Made by a program: the position numbers and the translations under genes. This document shows, in pieces, positions 1 through 8,294 of a DNA stretch of 49,140 bases. How positions within the stretch are numbered: the first letter of the stretch is position 1; each line of letters opens with the position of its first letter. The DNA lies in assembly GCF_000310205.1 (NCBI RefSeq), contig NZ_AMXE01000020.1, positions 1-49,140 of the forward strand. Reading direction: 5' to 3'. The notes beneath the pieces are model-generated. The model saw only the letters and a program-made list of their open reading frames with translations, did not search any database and was not told the origin of the DNA. The stretch is from Thauera linaloolentis 47Lol = DSM 12138 (GTDB taxonomy: Bacteria; Pseudomonadota; Gammaproteobacteria; Burkholderiales; Rhodocyclaceae).

Positions 1-123
1 GGCGACCGAGCCGCTGCCGCCGTCCGGTGCGCCGCAGGCGGCGAGCAGGCCGGCCGCGGCCGCGGCGGTCAGGAAGCGGCGCCGGTCGAGGGCGGTGTGG
101 CGGCAGCCGTGGTGTGTGCACAT
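1..123 (-). CDS. nosL: Probable NosL, N-terminal part only (runs off the window)
   Basis: Forty-one codons are visible, from an ATG at 123 to the window edge. The peptide has a twin-arginine-like stretch (DRRRFLTAAA) followed by a hydrophobic segment and a lipobox-like LLAAC, so it looks like an exported lipoprotein. It starts 26 bases after the end of nosY on the same strand. In known nosDFYL operons the gene here is NosL, an outer-membrane-anchored copper chaperone for NosZ. The copper-binding part lies outside the window, so the name rests on position and the lipoprotein signal; another exported lipoprotein is possible. Confidence 0.6.
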   Translation of the reverse strand, partial: MCTHHGCRHTALDRRRFLTAAAAAGLLAACGAPDGGSGSVA

Positions 124-149
124 GGGGATTCTCCTGTCTCAGTATGGGG

Positions 150-980
150 TCAGGCGCGGTTCGCGCCGAGACGGAAACGCCACGCGGCGATCGCAAGCGG
201 GACGACGATCCAGCCCGCCATCACGAGGCCGAGCAGCCAGGGCCGGGCCAGCGCGGGCGGGAAGACGGTGGCCAGGCCGTACAGCGTGCGCACGTCTTCC
301 AGCGAGAAGATGTTGAGGATGCGGAAAACGTCGGCCGGATTCAACAGCAGCAGGTAGGGCAGGGTCTCGCCGCCCCACTGGCCGGCGCTCACGACCAGCA
401 CGCCGAGCAGCAGCAGGTCGAAGATCAGCACGAAGAAGAACCACATCGCGATCGCCAGGCCCGAGGCGCGCGTGCGGTCGGCGGCGAACACCGACAGCAT
501 CACCGCCAGGCTGAGGAAGGCGCAGCCCAGCAGCACCGAGCTGAGCATGAAGCCGAAATAGTGGAACAGCGCATTGAGGTCGAGCTGCGCCGACAGCACG
601 ATGCCGACCAGGCCGAAGCCGGCCACGGTGGAGAAGGTCAGTGCGCCGGCCAGGCCGAGGTACTTGCCGAGCAGCAGCTCCACGCGGGTGATCGGCATCG
701 ACAGCAGCAGGTCGAGCGAGCCGCGCTCGCGCTCGCCGACGATGGCGTCGAAACCCAGCACCAGCGCAATCAGCGGGATCAGGTAGATGACGAGGCTGAC
801 GAGGCTGGCGATGGTCACCTCGATCGAGCGGAAACCTACGGTGCCCTGCTGCGCGGCGCCGAAATAGGCGATCGACAGCGCGAACGCGGTGAACACCAGC
901 GCCACCGCCAGCACCCAGCGGTTGCGGATGCGGTCCCAGAATTCCTTGCCGGCGATGGCGGCAATCTGCGAGAACTCCAT
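150..980 (-). CDS. nosY: NosY, ABC-2 type permease of the Nos maturation system
   Basis: Membrane subunit (276 aa) of the NosDFY ABC complex needed to assemble the copper-sulfur CuZ centre of nitrous oxide reductase. The N-terminus (IAGKEFWDRIRNRWVL) is followed by about six hydrophobic segments; the loop with DAIVGERERGSLDLLLSMP around residues 90-115 is the typical ABC-2 permease signature. A GGGG-rich ribosome site (AAGGGGCGAACC) precedes the ATG at 980. The gene starts 10 bases after nosF and is followed closely by the probable nosL, so it should be translated from the same message. Length matches the family. Confidence 0.95.
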   Translation of the reverse strand: MEFSQIAAIAGKEFWDRIRNRWVLAVALVFTAFALSIAYFGAAQQGTVGFRSIEVTIASLVSLVIYLIPLIALVLGFDAIVGERERGSLDLLLSMPITRVELLLGKYLGLAGALTFSTVAGFGLVGIVLSAQLDLNALFHYFGFMLSSVLLGCAFLSLAVMLSVFAADRTRASGLAIAMWFFFVLIFDLLLLGVLVVSAGQWGGETLPYLLLLNPADVFRILNIFSLEDVRTLYGLATVFPPALARPWLLGLVMAGWIVVPLAIAAWRFRLGANRA

Positions 981-990
981 GGTTCGCCCC

Positions 991-1938
991 TTAATCCGAA
1001 AAGCCGAAGAACACGTCTTCGAGCGAAGGTTCGCGCACGCTGAGGTCGCGCACCTTGCCGCCGAGCGCGGCCAGCGCGGCGATCACCGCCATCTTGGCCT
1101 CGCGCGGGCACTGTACCGCGACATGGTCTTCGCGTGCCTCGATCGCGCCCACCGGCAGGCTGCCCAGCGCCGCGCGCACGGCCTCGAAGTCTTCGGCGGC
1201 CACGCGCACGCTGAACCACAGCGGCAGGTCCATCTGTTCGCGCAGGGCCTGTACGGTGCCGGTGGCCTGCACCTTGCCGGCGGCCATGATCGCCAGGCGG
1301 TCCACCCGCTCCTGGATCTCGGCCAGGATATGCGAGGTGATGACCATCGTCACGCCCTCGCCCTTCAACTGCCGCAGGATGGCGTAGAAGCCGCGGATCG
1401 CCTCGGGGTCGAGGCCGGTGGTGGGCTCGTCGAGGAACAGGATGCGCGGCGTGCCGAGCAGGGCCTGGGCGAAGCCGAGGCGCTGGCGCATGCCTTTGGA
1501 GTATTCGCGCACGCGCCGGCGGGCGGCGTGGGCGAGGCCGACGCGCTCGAGCAGCGCGGCGTTGCCCTGCGGCGGCACGCCTTTCAGCCGGGCGAAGAAC
1601 TGCAGCGTCTCCAGCCCGGTGAGGTTGTCGTACAGCACCACGTTCTCGGGCAGGTAGCCGATCTTGCGCCTCACCGCGCGGAAGTCGCCGCCGGCGCCGC
1701 CCACCGGGGCGCCGTCGATGCGGATCTCGCCCGCGCTCAGCGGGATCAGGCCGAGCATCATCTTGAACAGCGTGCTCTTGCCGGCGCCGTTGTGGCCGAT
1801 GAGGCCGAACAGTTCGCCTTCGCGCACGTCCAGGTCGACGCCGTCGACCGCATGGATGCTGCCATAGTGCTTGCGCACGCCGCGGGCGACGATCACCGTG
1901 CGCGCGGCCTCATTCGGAGCGGGGGAAGTATCGGCCAC
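991..1938 (-). CDS. nosF: NosF, ATPase subunit of the Nos ABC complex
   Basis: ABC ATPase of 315 aa that powers NosDFY. Walker A reads GHNGAGKST, the signature loop YSKGMRQRLGFAQ and Walker B ILFLDEPTTGLD, all intact. The C-terminal 90 residues after the ATPase core form a regulatory extension, common in ABC-2 ATPases. The start at 1938 lies 29 bases inside the end of nosD, suggesting translational coupling. Sulfur-species transport to NosD for CuZ assembly is established for the family; nothing here departs from it. Confidence 0.95.
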   Translation of the reverse strand: MADTSPAPNEAARTVIVARGVRKHYGSIHAVDGVDLDVREGELFGLIGHNGAGKSTLFKMMLGLIPLSAGEIRIDGAPVGGAGGDFRAVRRKIGYLPENVVLYDNLTGLETLQFFARLKGVPPQGNAALLERVGLAHAARRRVREYSKGMRQRLGFAQALLGTPRILFLDEPTTGLDPEAIRGFYAILRQLKGEGVTMVITSHILAEIQERVDRLAIMAAGKVQATGTVQALREQMDLPLWFSVRVAAEDFEAVRAALGSLPVGAIEAREDHVAVQCPREAKMAVIAALAALGGKVRDLSVREPSLEDVFFGFSD

Positions 1939-3196
1939 GCCATGGGCTCCAGTCGGGGTTGTGCGGCTGCATTCGCGGCTTGGGGTCGACGATGCTGGGC
2001 GCGCGCAGCAGCGGGAACTGCTGGCCCACCAGTCGCAGCGTCTGCACCGCCGGGCTCGCCAGCAGCAGCTTCATCATCGGGTGGCGCCATGAGAGACGGT
2101 CCACCATGTCGTTGGCCTCGTACTGGACGTCGCCGGCGCCGTCGCCGTCGCGGTCCCAGCCGAGGTAGTTGCTCCAGTAGTTGCCTTCCTTCTCGCCCCA
2201 CACCATGTCGCGCGCGCCGACGTAGCGCACCTGCTCGCGGTTGGCGATGAAGTCGTTGCCTTCGACCTTGTTGTTCTTCGATCCGGCCCACAGGTGGATG
2301 CCGACCCGGTTGTCGATGACGCGGTTGCCGCGCAGCTCGTTGTATTCGGCGTCGTAGATGAAGAAGCCGCGCTGGTTGCCGGCGACGACGTTGTTCTCGA
2401 TCAGCGAGTCCTGGATGGTGCGCAGCATGATGCCGTGGTCCGAGTTGGCCCAGGCGCGGTTGTTGCGTACGGTCAGGCGGCGCACTTCCATCAGCGCCAG
2501 GCCGCCGCGGTTCATCCAGCTGTCGTTGCCTTCCCACACGTTGTCGTAGGCATTCATGTAGTGCGTGCCGTAGCGGCTATGGTGCAGGCGGTTGTCGCGG
2601 AACTGCGCGTCGTGCGACACATCCACGTACAGCGCGTCGCGCACGAAGCTGATGTTGTTGCCGATGATGCGCGCGCGGCGGGTGTTGTAGAGCTGGATGC
2701 CGTTGCCGCGCTGGGACGATTGCAGTTCGCGCTTGCCGGTGATCAGGTTGCCCTCGATGAGGACATCGTTCGACTGCTCGATCCACAGTCCGAACAGGGT
2801 GTAGGCGAAGTCGCAGTTGCGCACCACGGCATGGTGCGAGCCCGGCCAGACGTAGATGCCGGCATTCTGTTCGCGCAGGCTCGCGCCGGAGTCGGCGATG
2901 ATCAGCCCTTCGATGGTGACGTTCTCGGCCTTGATGCGGATGGTATCGCCGCGCAGGCCGCCCGAGATCGTCGGCCGGTCGATGCCGCGCAGCGTCAGCG
3001 GCCGGGTGATCAGCAGGTTCTCGACGTAGCGCGCGCGTTCGACTTCGATGGTGTCGCCCGGCGCGGCGCGGTCGATGGCGGCCTGGATGGATTCACCCGC
3101 CTTCACCCGCCACACCGTGGCCGCGGCCGGCAGGGCGAGTGTGGCCAGCAAGGCAAGAGCTGCAGCAAGGCGAAAGAGGCGGGCGGGCAGAGGCAT
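1910..3196 (-). CDS. nosD: NosD, periplasmic copper/sulfur maturation protein
   Basis: Periplasmic subunit (428 aa) of the NosDFY complex. The start at 3196 gives a clear signal peptide (MPLPARLFRLAAALALLATLALPAAA), although the frame stays open upstream. The mature part begins WRVKAGESIQAAIDRAAPGDTI and continues with repeated short strands of the type NDVLIEGNLI and NNVVAGNQRGFFIYD, the right-handed parallel beta-helix (CASH repeats) typical of NosD. The gene has its own candidate promoter immediately upstream, and its 3' end overlaps nosF by 29 bases. No strong Shine-Dalgarno is seen, only GACGGAT. Confidence 0.95.
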   Translation of the reverse strand: MPLPARLFRLAAALALLATLALPAAATVWRVKAGESIQAAIDRAAPGDTIEVERARYVENLLITRPLTLRGIDRPTISGGLRGDTIRIKAENVTIEGLIIADSGASLREQNAGIYVWPGSHHAVVRNCDFAYTLFGLWIEQSNDVLIEGNLITGKRELQSSQRGNGIQLYNTRRARIIGNNISFVRDALYVDVSHDAQFRDNRLHHSRYGTHYMNAYDNVWEGNDSWMNRGGLALMEVRRLTVRNNRAWANSDHGIMLRTIQDSLIENNVVAGNQRGFFIYDAEYNELRGNRVIDNRVGIHLWAGSKNNKVEGNDFIANREQVRYVGARDMVWGEKEGNYWSNYLGWDRDGDGAGDVQYEANDMVDRLSWRHPMMKLLLASPAVQTLRLVGQQFPLLRAPSIVDPKPRMQPHNPDWSPWRGRYFPRSE

Positions 3197-3224
3197 TGAT
3201 CCGTCGGTGCTTGAGCGTGGGGCG

Positions 3225-3266
3225 ATTATGCGACGCAATGTCTCAGTGTGCCTTGATCTTGGCAAA
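3225..3266 (-). promoter_or_regulatory. Candidate FNR/DNR-type promoter of nosD
   Basis: On the minus strand TTTGC-CAAG-ATCAA (3266-3253) keeps one good FNR half-site, ATCAA. CATAAT (3230-3225) is a good -10 hexamer. Box centre to -10 centre is 32 bases, as expected for an activator centred at -41.5. The start of transcription would be near 3218, about 20 bases before the nosD ATG. The left half-site is poor, so the call relies on the spacing shared with nosR and nosZ. Confidence 0.45.
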
Positions 3267-3315
3267 GTGGGGACCTGCCCCTTGGCGGCCGCGGCCGCGC
3301 CGGCTGCGTCGCAAA

Positions 3316-3347
3316 CGATCACCGCCCGCGGGGACGGACGGTGATCG
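3316..3347 (-). terminator. Hairpin between the nosR-distal ORF and nosD
   Basis: A 12-base stem (CGATCACCGCCC with GGACGGTGATCG) surrounds an 8-base loop. The one mismatch becomes a G-U pair in the minus-strand RNA, which then continues with TTTGCG. The hairpin lies just after the stop of the small membrane ORF, so it is probably a weak terminator or processing site that separates it from nosD. Confidence 0.5.
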
Positions 3348-3360
3348 TGCGGAGGAAGAC

Positions 3361-3786
3361 TCAGAGCACCAGCAGGCCGAGACTCTTGAGGGCGATGAAC
3401 AGCGTTGCGCCAATCAGCAGGTTCTTGAAGCCGACGTAGCAGATCATGTCCATCACGCTCGCCTTGCGGTAGCGCTGGCTCCACCATGGACCTTCCTTGA
3501 CGTAGGGTTTGGAGCCGAGGCGGACCACGACTTCGAACACGCTCCAGCCGAACCACCAGCCGATGATCGTGTTGGGGGCAAGGTCGTTGCCCAGTGCCGC
3601 CAGCACCCAGACGAGGGTGGCGGCGAGCGCGATCGCCAGGCTGGCGGCCTGGATCGTGCGCTGGCGCTGGAAGCCGCTGCGGCTCCAGGGCCACAGGTGG
3701 TCCCAGATCTCGGCGCCGATGTGCGCCAGGACGCCGCCGGGGTATGGCGGCTTCACCGGCTCGGTCATGCTGCGGGGGTCGATCAT
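3361..3786 (-). CDS. Small membrane protein of the nos cluster, function unknown
   Basis: A 141-aa protein starting at 3786 whose ATG overlaps the nosR stop codon (ATGA), implying coupled translation. It has three hydrophobic segments: residues about 40-62 (AASLAIALAATLVWVLAALG), 68-86 (TIIGWWFGWSVFEVVVRLG) and 112-141 (MICYVGFKNLLIGATLFIALKSLGLLVL). The N-terminus is rich in Pro, Trp and charged residues, and there are no Cys pairs or heme motifs. The frame is open far upstream, but that part is only the antisense-shifted shadow of nosR. I recognise no named family. Position suggests a partner of the NosR membrane domain or an assembly factor; this is inference. Confidence 0.85.
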   Translation of the reverse strand: MIDPRSMTEPVKPPYPGGVLAHIGAEIWDHLWPWSRSGFQRQRTIQAASLAIALAATLVWVLAALGNDLAPNTIIGWWFGWSVFEVVVRLGSKPYVKEGPWWSQRYRKASVMDMICYVGFKNLLIGATLFIALKSLGLLVL

Positions 3787-5993
3787 GATGCGCTCCTCGT
3801 CGACGTGACGGCGCTCAGGCCTTGGGCGGCTGGCGCCGGCTGGATCGGGATGTAGTAGCCGTCCTTGCCGATCGGCGTCAGCGTCAGGCCGGCCTTGGTG
3901 CGGCGCTTGCGCTCCTGCGCCAGCGGCGGGCAGGTGTTCTCGTCGGTATAGAGGATCATGCAGTCGAGGCAGTGCATGCATTCGCGATGGTCGATGCGGC
4001 CGTGCTCGTCGATCGCCAGCGAACCGCAACCTACTGCGCAGGCCTTGCAGGTGCTGCATTCCTGCTTGCGCTTGAGGCCGAACCAGCGGAAGGTCGAAGG
4101 CATCGCCAGCGAGGCGCCGAGTGGGCACAGGTACTTGCAGAACGGCCGCTCCATGAAGATCGACAGGCCGAGCAGCACCGCCACGAACAAGGTGTAGGGC
4201 CAGGCGCGGTTGAACATGCCGACGAGGAAGGTGGTCTTGAACGGCTCCACCTCGGCCAGCATCTCGGCCAAGCCCATCGAGAACACCGATACTGTGAGCA
4301 GAATGAAGAACACCGCGTACTTGATCCACTTCAGGCGGTTGTGCCACTTCATCGGCAGCTCGAACTGGAAGCGCTTGAGGCCGATCGTTTCTCCCACCTT
4401 GTGGATCAGCTCGGACAGCGAGCCAAAGGGGCACATCCAGCCGCAGAAGAGTCCCCGGCCCCACACGAAAGTGGTGAGGATGATGAAGATCCAGAACAGG
4501 AAGATGAAGGGATCGGTCAGGAACAGCTCCCATTTCCACTGAAACAGCAGCGAATGGAACCAGGTCAGCACCTGCGTGATCGAGGGCTGTGCGAGCAGGC
4601 CGAAGCCGACGAAGCCGATGCTGATCACCCAGAAAGTGTATTTGAAGGCGTTGACCGGCCACTTGTTCTTGCGCGTCGAGCGGCGCGTCAGCGCGTCGCG
4701 CTTGGCATAGACCACGGCCACGGCCACGAGCAGCGCGGCGAACAGGCCGATTTCCAGCGCGCGCGTCTTCCACACCCGCACCCAGGGGGCGTCGGGCTTC
4801 TTCACCTCCGGGCGGCCGCCGTCGAGGTAGGCCGCGGGCAGCCAGTATTCACGGTCGAAGTTCACGAAGGTGCGCGCGCCCGTCTCGCGGTCGACGCGGT
4901 TGCCGAGGAAGATGAACTTCCACGGGAAGGCGCCGGAGAAGGCGGGCGAGCGCACGATGAATATGCCCGATTCGTTGAAGGCCGGGGCGCCGGGCGCCGA
5001 GATGCCGTACAGGTTGAGGTAGTCGAGGTCGCGGAAGGTGAAGGCGTCCTGGCCCTGGCGGATCTGGATGCGATCGTAGATGCCGCCGCGTACGAAGCCC
5101 GAACCCTTGAAGGATTCGTTGCCGCCGGTACGGATCACGAACAGCGCGTGCTCGCCTTCGGCCAGCCGGCTCATCAGCGTGCGCCAGCCGGTTTCGCCCA
5201 TGATCGCGCGGCCGACCTCGGGGTGGTTCAGGTAGCCGTACCACAGCTCGATGAAGGGTTCGCTGCTGCGCGCCAGGCCGACTTGCTCGGGCATCACCGC
5301 CAGGCGCTGCACCACGCCTTCGCTGACCATCGTGGCCCAGTCGAGTGCACGGCCGCGGTCGGCGAACTCGGCCTGCGGGCGCACGGCCGCTTCCAGGATG
5401 CCGACCTGGCGGCCGACCGAGGCGCCGGACATCATCATCACCTGGTTCTGCGCGATGACCGTCACCGTGGCGCCCGAGATCGCATCCAGGCCGATGATGT
5501 CTTCTTCCGGGCGCGAGCGGCCGATCTCGATGTTGTCGCCGACGAACTTGCCCAGGTACTGGTCGTTGAACTTGACCAGCGCGGACTCGGGAATGCCCAG
5601 CAGCAGGATCGGCTCGGAGTGCTTGAGGATCTTGATGCCGGCGAAGTGGCCCTGCGGCGTGAGGCCGATCAGCGTGATCACCGGCTTGCCGGAGTAGGCC
5701 GGGGTGTCGGTGACGTCGGTCGACAGCACGACGTAGCCGACCAGCTTGCGCGTGCCGTTTTCCTCCGCGTAGCCCTCGACGTAGGACGGCTGGCCCTTGC
5801 GTTCGGAGAAACTCGTCGCGCCGGGCAGCACGTCGGTACAGGGGACGTAGTCGCACAGCGCCGGCGCGGTATTGACCTCGGGCGGCAGCTTGGCCTCGTA
5901 CGCGCTTTGCGCGCCGGCGGGCGGAGGGAGGAGGGCGACGGCAGCGAGAAGGGCCGCCATTGCGATGCCCCGCAGGGCGGAGAGGGGCTTCAT
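3783..5993 (-). CDS. nosR: NosR, membrane flavo-iron-sulfur protein for N2O reduction
   Basis: Required for nosZ expression and for electron supply from the quinol pool to NosZ. The 736-aa protein has a signal peptide, a periplasmic FMN-binding domain with SGATVT (Thr near residue 176, covalent flavin site), several membrane helices, polyferredoxin-like CGWMCP and CKYLCP motifs in the membrane domain, and a C-terminal pair of 4Fe-4S clusters (CSTCKACAVGC and CMHCLDCMILYTDENTC). The start at 5993 (MKPLSAL) has GGAG six bases upstream; an ATG at 6005 is possible but has no ribosome site. The stop overlaps the next gene by four bases. Confidence 0.95.
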   Translation of the reverse strand: MKPLSALRGIAMAALLAAVALLPPPAGAQSAYEAKLPPEVNTAPALCDYVPCTDVLPGATSFSERKGQPSYVEGYAEENGTRKLVGYVVLSTDVTDTPAYSGKPVITLIGLTPQGHFAGIKILKHSEPILLLGIPESALVKFNDQYLGKFVGDNIEIGRSRPEEDIIGLDAISGATVTVIAQNQVMMMSGASVGRQVGILEAAVRPQAEFADRGRALDWATMVSEGVVQRLAVMPEQVGLARSSEPFIELWYGYLNHPEVGRAIMGETGWRTLMSRLAEGEHALFVIRTGGNESFKGSGFVRGGIYDRIQIRQGQDAFTFRDLDYLNLYGISAPGAPAFNESGIFIVRSPAFSGAFPWKFIFLGNRVDRETGARTFVNFDREYWLPAAYLDGGRPEVKKPDAPWVRVWKTRALEIGLFAALLVAVAVVYAKRDALTRRSTRKNKWPVNAFKYTFWVISIGFVGFGLLAQPSITQVLTWFHSLLFQWKWELFLTDPFIFLFWIFIILTTFVWGRGLFCGWMCPFGSLSELIHKVGETIGLKRFQFELPMKWHNRLKWIKYAVFFILLTVSVFSMGLAEMLAEVEPFKTTFLVGMFNRAWPYTLFVAVLLGLSIFMERPFCKYLCPLGASLAMPSTFRWFGLKRKQECSTCKACAVGCGSLAIDEHGRIDHRECMHCLDCMILYTDENTCPPLAQERKRRTKAGLTLTPIGKDGYYIPIQPAPAAQGLSAVTSTRSAS

Positions 5994-6021
5994 GATGCGC
6001 TCCATTAGGAAATTGCGATGG

Positions 6022-6063
6022 AGTCTAGGAAAGCCGGAACAGGGTGTATTTGTCCCGGATCAA
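6022..6063 (-). promoter_or_regulatory. Candidate FNR/DNR-type promoter of nosR
   Basis: The minus strand reads TTGAT-CCGG-GACAA (6063-6050), matching eight of ten bases of the FNR/DNR consensus. TAGACT (6027-6022) is a -10 hexamer with its centre 32 bases downstream of the box centre, the class II activator arrangement. The predicted start is near 6015, 22 bases before the nosR ATG at 5993. Confidence 0.6.
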
Positions 6064-6099
6064 TTCGTCGGAGAAGGCGTGCCGCGGCGCGTCTGGAAA

Positions 6100-6130
6100 A
6101 GCAACAGGGGGCTTGGCGCCCCCTGTTGCT
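6100..6130 (-). terminator. Intrinsic terminator after nosZ
   Basis: A perfect 13-base stem (AGCAACAGGGGGC and GCCCCCTGTTGCT) with a 5-base loop is followed on the minus strand by TTTT. It lies 24 bases after the nosZ stop and before the nosR promoter, so nosZ is probably a monocistronic unit. Confidence 0.9.
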
Positions 6131-6154
6131 ATGCGGCCTGCTAGCGTGCCGGTG

Positions 6155-8104
6155 TCATGCCTCGACGATCATGCGGCTGCGCATTTCGAGGTGCAGCGCA
6201 TGGCAGAAGTGGGTGCAGTAGCACCAGAACACGCCCGGCTTGTCGGCCTTGAAGGTCACCGACTTGGTTTCCTGCGGATTGACGATGAAGTTGACGTTGT
6301 ACTTCGGAATCGCGAAGCCGTGCGTCAAGTCTTCGATCTTGTCCAGGTTGGTCAGGATGACGGTGACTTCGTCGCCCAGCTTGAGCTTGAACTCGCGCGG
6401 CTCGAAGGCCGGCGCCAGCGAGGTGATCTTGACCGTGACCTTGTTGCCGTCGCGGAACACGCCGGCCTCCTTCGCATCCTTGACCGCGTTCGGGAAGTCG
6501 TTGATGTCGTACACCTGCTTGGGCTGCAGCAGGTCGCGCTTGAAGATGATGAAGTCGTGCGGCTCGGGGCGGACCGGGTGGTCAGCCATCAGCACCATCT
6601 TGTCGCCCGAGATGTCGACCAGCTGCTCGGTTTCGGCGTGCAGCGGGCCGACCGGCAGGAAGCGGTCCTTCGAGAACTTGCACCCCACGCACAGCCACTT
6701 GCCGTCGGCGAACATGGTCTCGGACTGCGAGGCGTTGATGTGGCCGGGCTGGTAATGCACGTCGAGGCGGTCGACCACGTACTGGGCGTTGGTGTCGCCG
6801 CCGTGGAACTTGATGGCCGCCTCCACGTTCCACTTCACGATCTGGCTGTCGAGGAACAGCGTGGTGTAGGCATTGCCGCGGCCGTCGAAGGCCGTGTGCA
6901 GCGGGCCGAGGCCGATCTCGACTTCGGCGACGATGGCCTTGTCCAGGTCGTCCAGCTTGCCGTCGAACCATTCGAGCACCTTGGCCAGCTCGATCACGGT
7001 GGCGGTCGGCGACAGCTTGCCGGCGCAGATGAAGTACTTGCCGTCCGGGCTGGCGTTGACGCCGTGCGGGTTCTTCGGAACCGACACGTAGGCGACCAGC
7101 GCGGTCGCGGGGTCGGCGTTGGCGGCCTTGGTGCCATCGACGACCGGCACCTTGGAGGTGCCGAAGGTCTTGAACTTGCCGTCCTTGACCGCCTGCTCGA
7201 TGCGGCCGACGTTGAAGAAGATGCAGGCGTCGCGTTCGGCCGACATCATGCCTTCATAGTGGTAGCCGCCCTCGGTGTTGTACTGGTTCGAGGCGGCGAG
7301 CTTGCCGTCGTACGAAGTGGCGACGAGGTCGCAGTTGCCGTCGATCAGGACCTGCCAGCGCACGTCCATGGTTTCGGCATCGATGCAGCTGAAGAGCGCG
7401 CGGTATTGTTCCGGCGCATCGGCGTCACGGCCGTCGTTCGGCAGCGGAGTGTGGAACTCGGCGCCGCAGAACACGCGGGTGGTGTAGTTGATCGCGGGAT
7501 CGACCGGGTCGCGCTTGTCCGGGAAGATGCCGTGGAAGCCCTGCACGTTGGGCAACTCGGTGATCTTGTCGCAGATCAGGTAGTCGAGCCGGATGCGGGC
7601 GATGCGGCTGTTGATCTTGTCGTTGATCCACGCATAGCGGCCGTCGTAGTTGCCGTCCTTGTACGAGGCGTGGGTGTGGTGGGTGTCGCCGACGGTGTAG
7701 CGCAGGCTGCCGTCGGGCTTGGTGCCCATGACCGCCTTCGATTCGTTGGTGACGCCCCAGCCCACGAGCGCGTCGGGGACGAAGCAGGGCACGCGGTGCA
7801 GTTCGCGCCCGGAAGGCAGACCCAGCACGCGGAAGTCGCCGGTGTGGCCGCCGCTCCAGAAGCCGTAGTAGGTGTCGAGTTCGCCCGGCTTCAAGTGCAC
7901 CGAGTTGTGCGCTGCCGCGGGGGCAGCCGCGGATACGGCCGCGGGCGCGGCCGCCGGGGCGGATTCCTTGTTGCATGCCGACAGGCCCACCGACAGGCCC
8001 GCGCCGGCCAGGCCGGCGAAGGCGGCGGTGTTGAGGAACTTGCGGCGGTTCGGGTCGGGCATCGCGTCGGCCTGGTTCATCTTCACATCTTCGTTCATGA
8101 TCAT
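6155..8104 (-). CDS. nosZ: NosZ, nitrous oxide reductase (Tat-exported, clade I type)
   Basis: Periplasmic enzyme reducing N2O to N2, the last step of denitrification. The 649-aa precursor carries a twin-arginine signal (RRKFLNTAAFAGLAGAG) near residue 20, which marks clade I. CuZ ligands are visible in VGDTHHTH near residue 140. The C-terminal cupredoxin domain has the CuA motif (WCYCTHFCHALHLEM) near residues 625-640. GGGAG lies 4 bases before the first ATG (8104) and 10 before the second (8098), so either start is possible. It is flanked upstream by an FNR-like promoter and downstream by a strong terminator. Confidence 0.97.
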   Translation of the reverse strand: MIMNEDVKMNQADAMPDPNRRKFLNTAAFAGLAGAGLSVGLSACNKESAPAAAPAAVSAAAPAAAHNSVHLKPGELDTYYGFWSGGHTGDFRVLGLPSGRELHRVPCFVPDALVGWGVTNESKAVMGTKPDGSLRYTVGDTHHTHASYKDGNYDGRYAWINDKINSRIARIRLDYLICDKITELPNVQGFHGIFPDKRDPVDPAINYTTRVFCGAEFHTPLPNDGRDADAPEQYRALFSCIDAETMDVRWQVLIDGNCDLVATSYDGKLAASNQYNTEGGYHYEGMMSAERDACIFFNVGRIEQAVKDGKFKTFGTSKVPVVDGTKAANADPATALVAYVSVPKNPHGVNASPDGKYFICAGKLSPTATVIELAKVLEWFDGKLDDLDKAIVAEVEIGLGPLHTAFDGRGNAYTTLFLDSQIVKWNVEAAIKFHGGDTNAQYVVDRLDVHYQPGHINASQSETMFADGKWLCVGCKFSKDRFLPVGPLHAETEQLVDISGDKMVLMADHPVRPEPHDFIIFKRDLLQPKQVYDINDFPNAVKDAKEAGVFRDGNKVTVKITSLAPAFEPREFKLKLGDEVTVILTNLDKIEDLTHGFAIPKYNVNFIVNPQETKSVTFKADKPGVFWCYCTHFCHALHLEMRSRMIVEA

Positions 8105-8182
8105 GTCGCTCCCGTTCTGGCTTGATCGGCGTTCGTCCAGTCATCCGGAACGCGTGCGTCTTGCGCGGGCTGGGCGGATGCC

Positions 8183-8214
8183 TGTGACAAAATGTCCTGT
8201 GGCGTTTTGTCGCA
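8183..8214. promoter_or_regulatory. Inverted repeat at the nosZ transcript start
   Basis: TGTGACAAAA (8183-8192) and TTTTGTCGCA (8205-8214) form a 10-base inverted repeat with one mismatch and a 12-base spacer. If nosZ transcription starts near 8213, as the upstream box predicts, the repeat covers +1 to about +31. It could be a repressor operator or a stem-loop at the 5' end of the nosZ message. The binding protein is not identifiable from the sequence. Confidence 0.55.
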
Positions 8215-8219
8215 GGTGC

Positions 8220-8261
8220 ACTCTAGGCCCGGCTGCGGGGGCAAACCTTGATCTGGGTTAA
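8220..8261 (-). promoter_or_regulatory. Candidate FNR/DNR-type promoter of nosZ
   Basis: The minus strand reads TTAAC-CCAG-ATCAA (8261-8248). The plus-strand orientation shows a perfect TTGAT half-site. TAGAGT (8225-8220) is the -10-like hexamer, again 32 bases from the box centre. The spacing fits transcription toward nosZ; no matching -10 is found toward regB. Confidence 0.6.
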
Positions 8262-8294
8262 GGACCGTCCTTTCCGTCGGCATCGGAAGCGGCC

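Noticed and set aside
3822-8125. Very long open frames on the plus strand (over 690 codons each) opposite nosR and nosZ
   Set aside because: They are antisense to well-recognised genes, are rich in Ala, Arg, Glu, Val and His as expected from the complement of high-GC codons, and have no recognisable motif.
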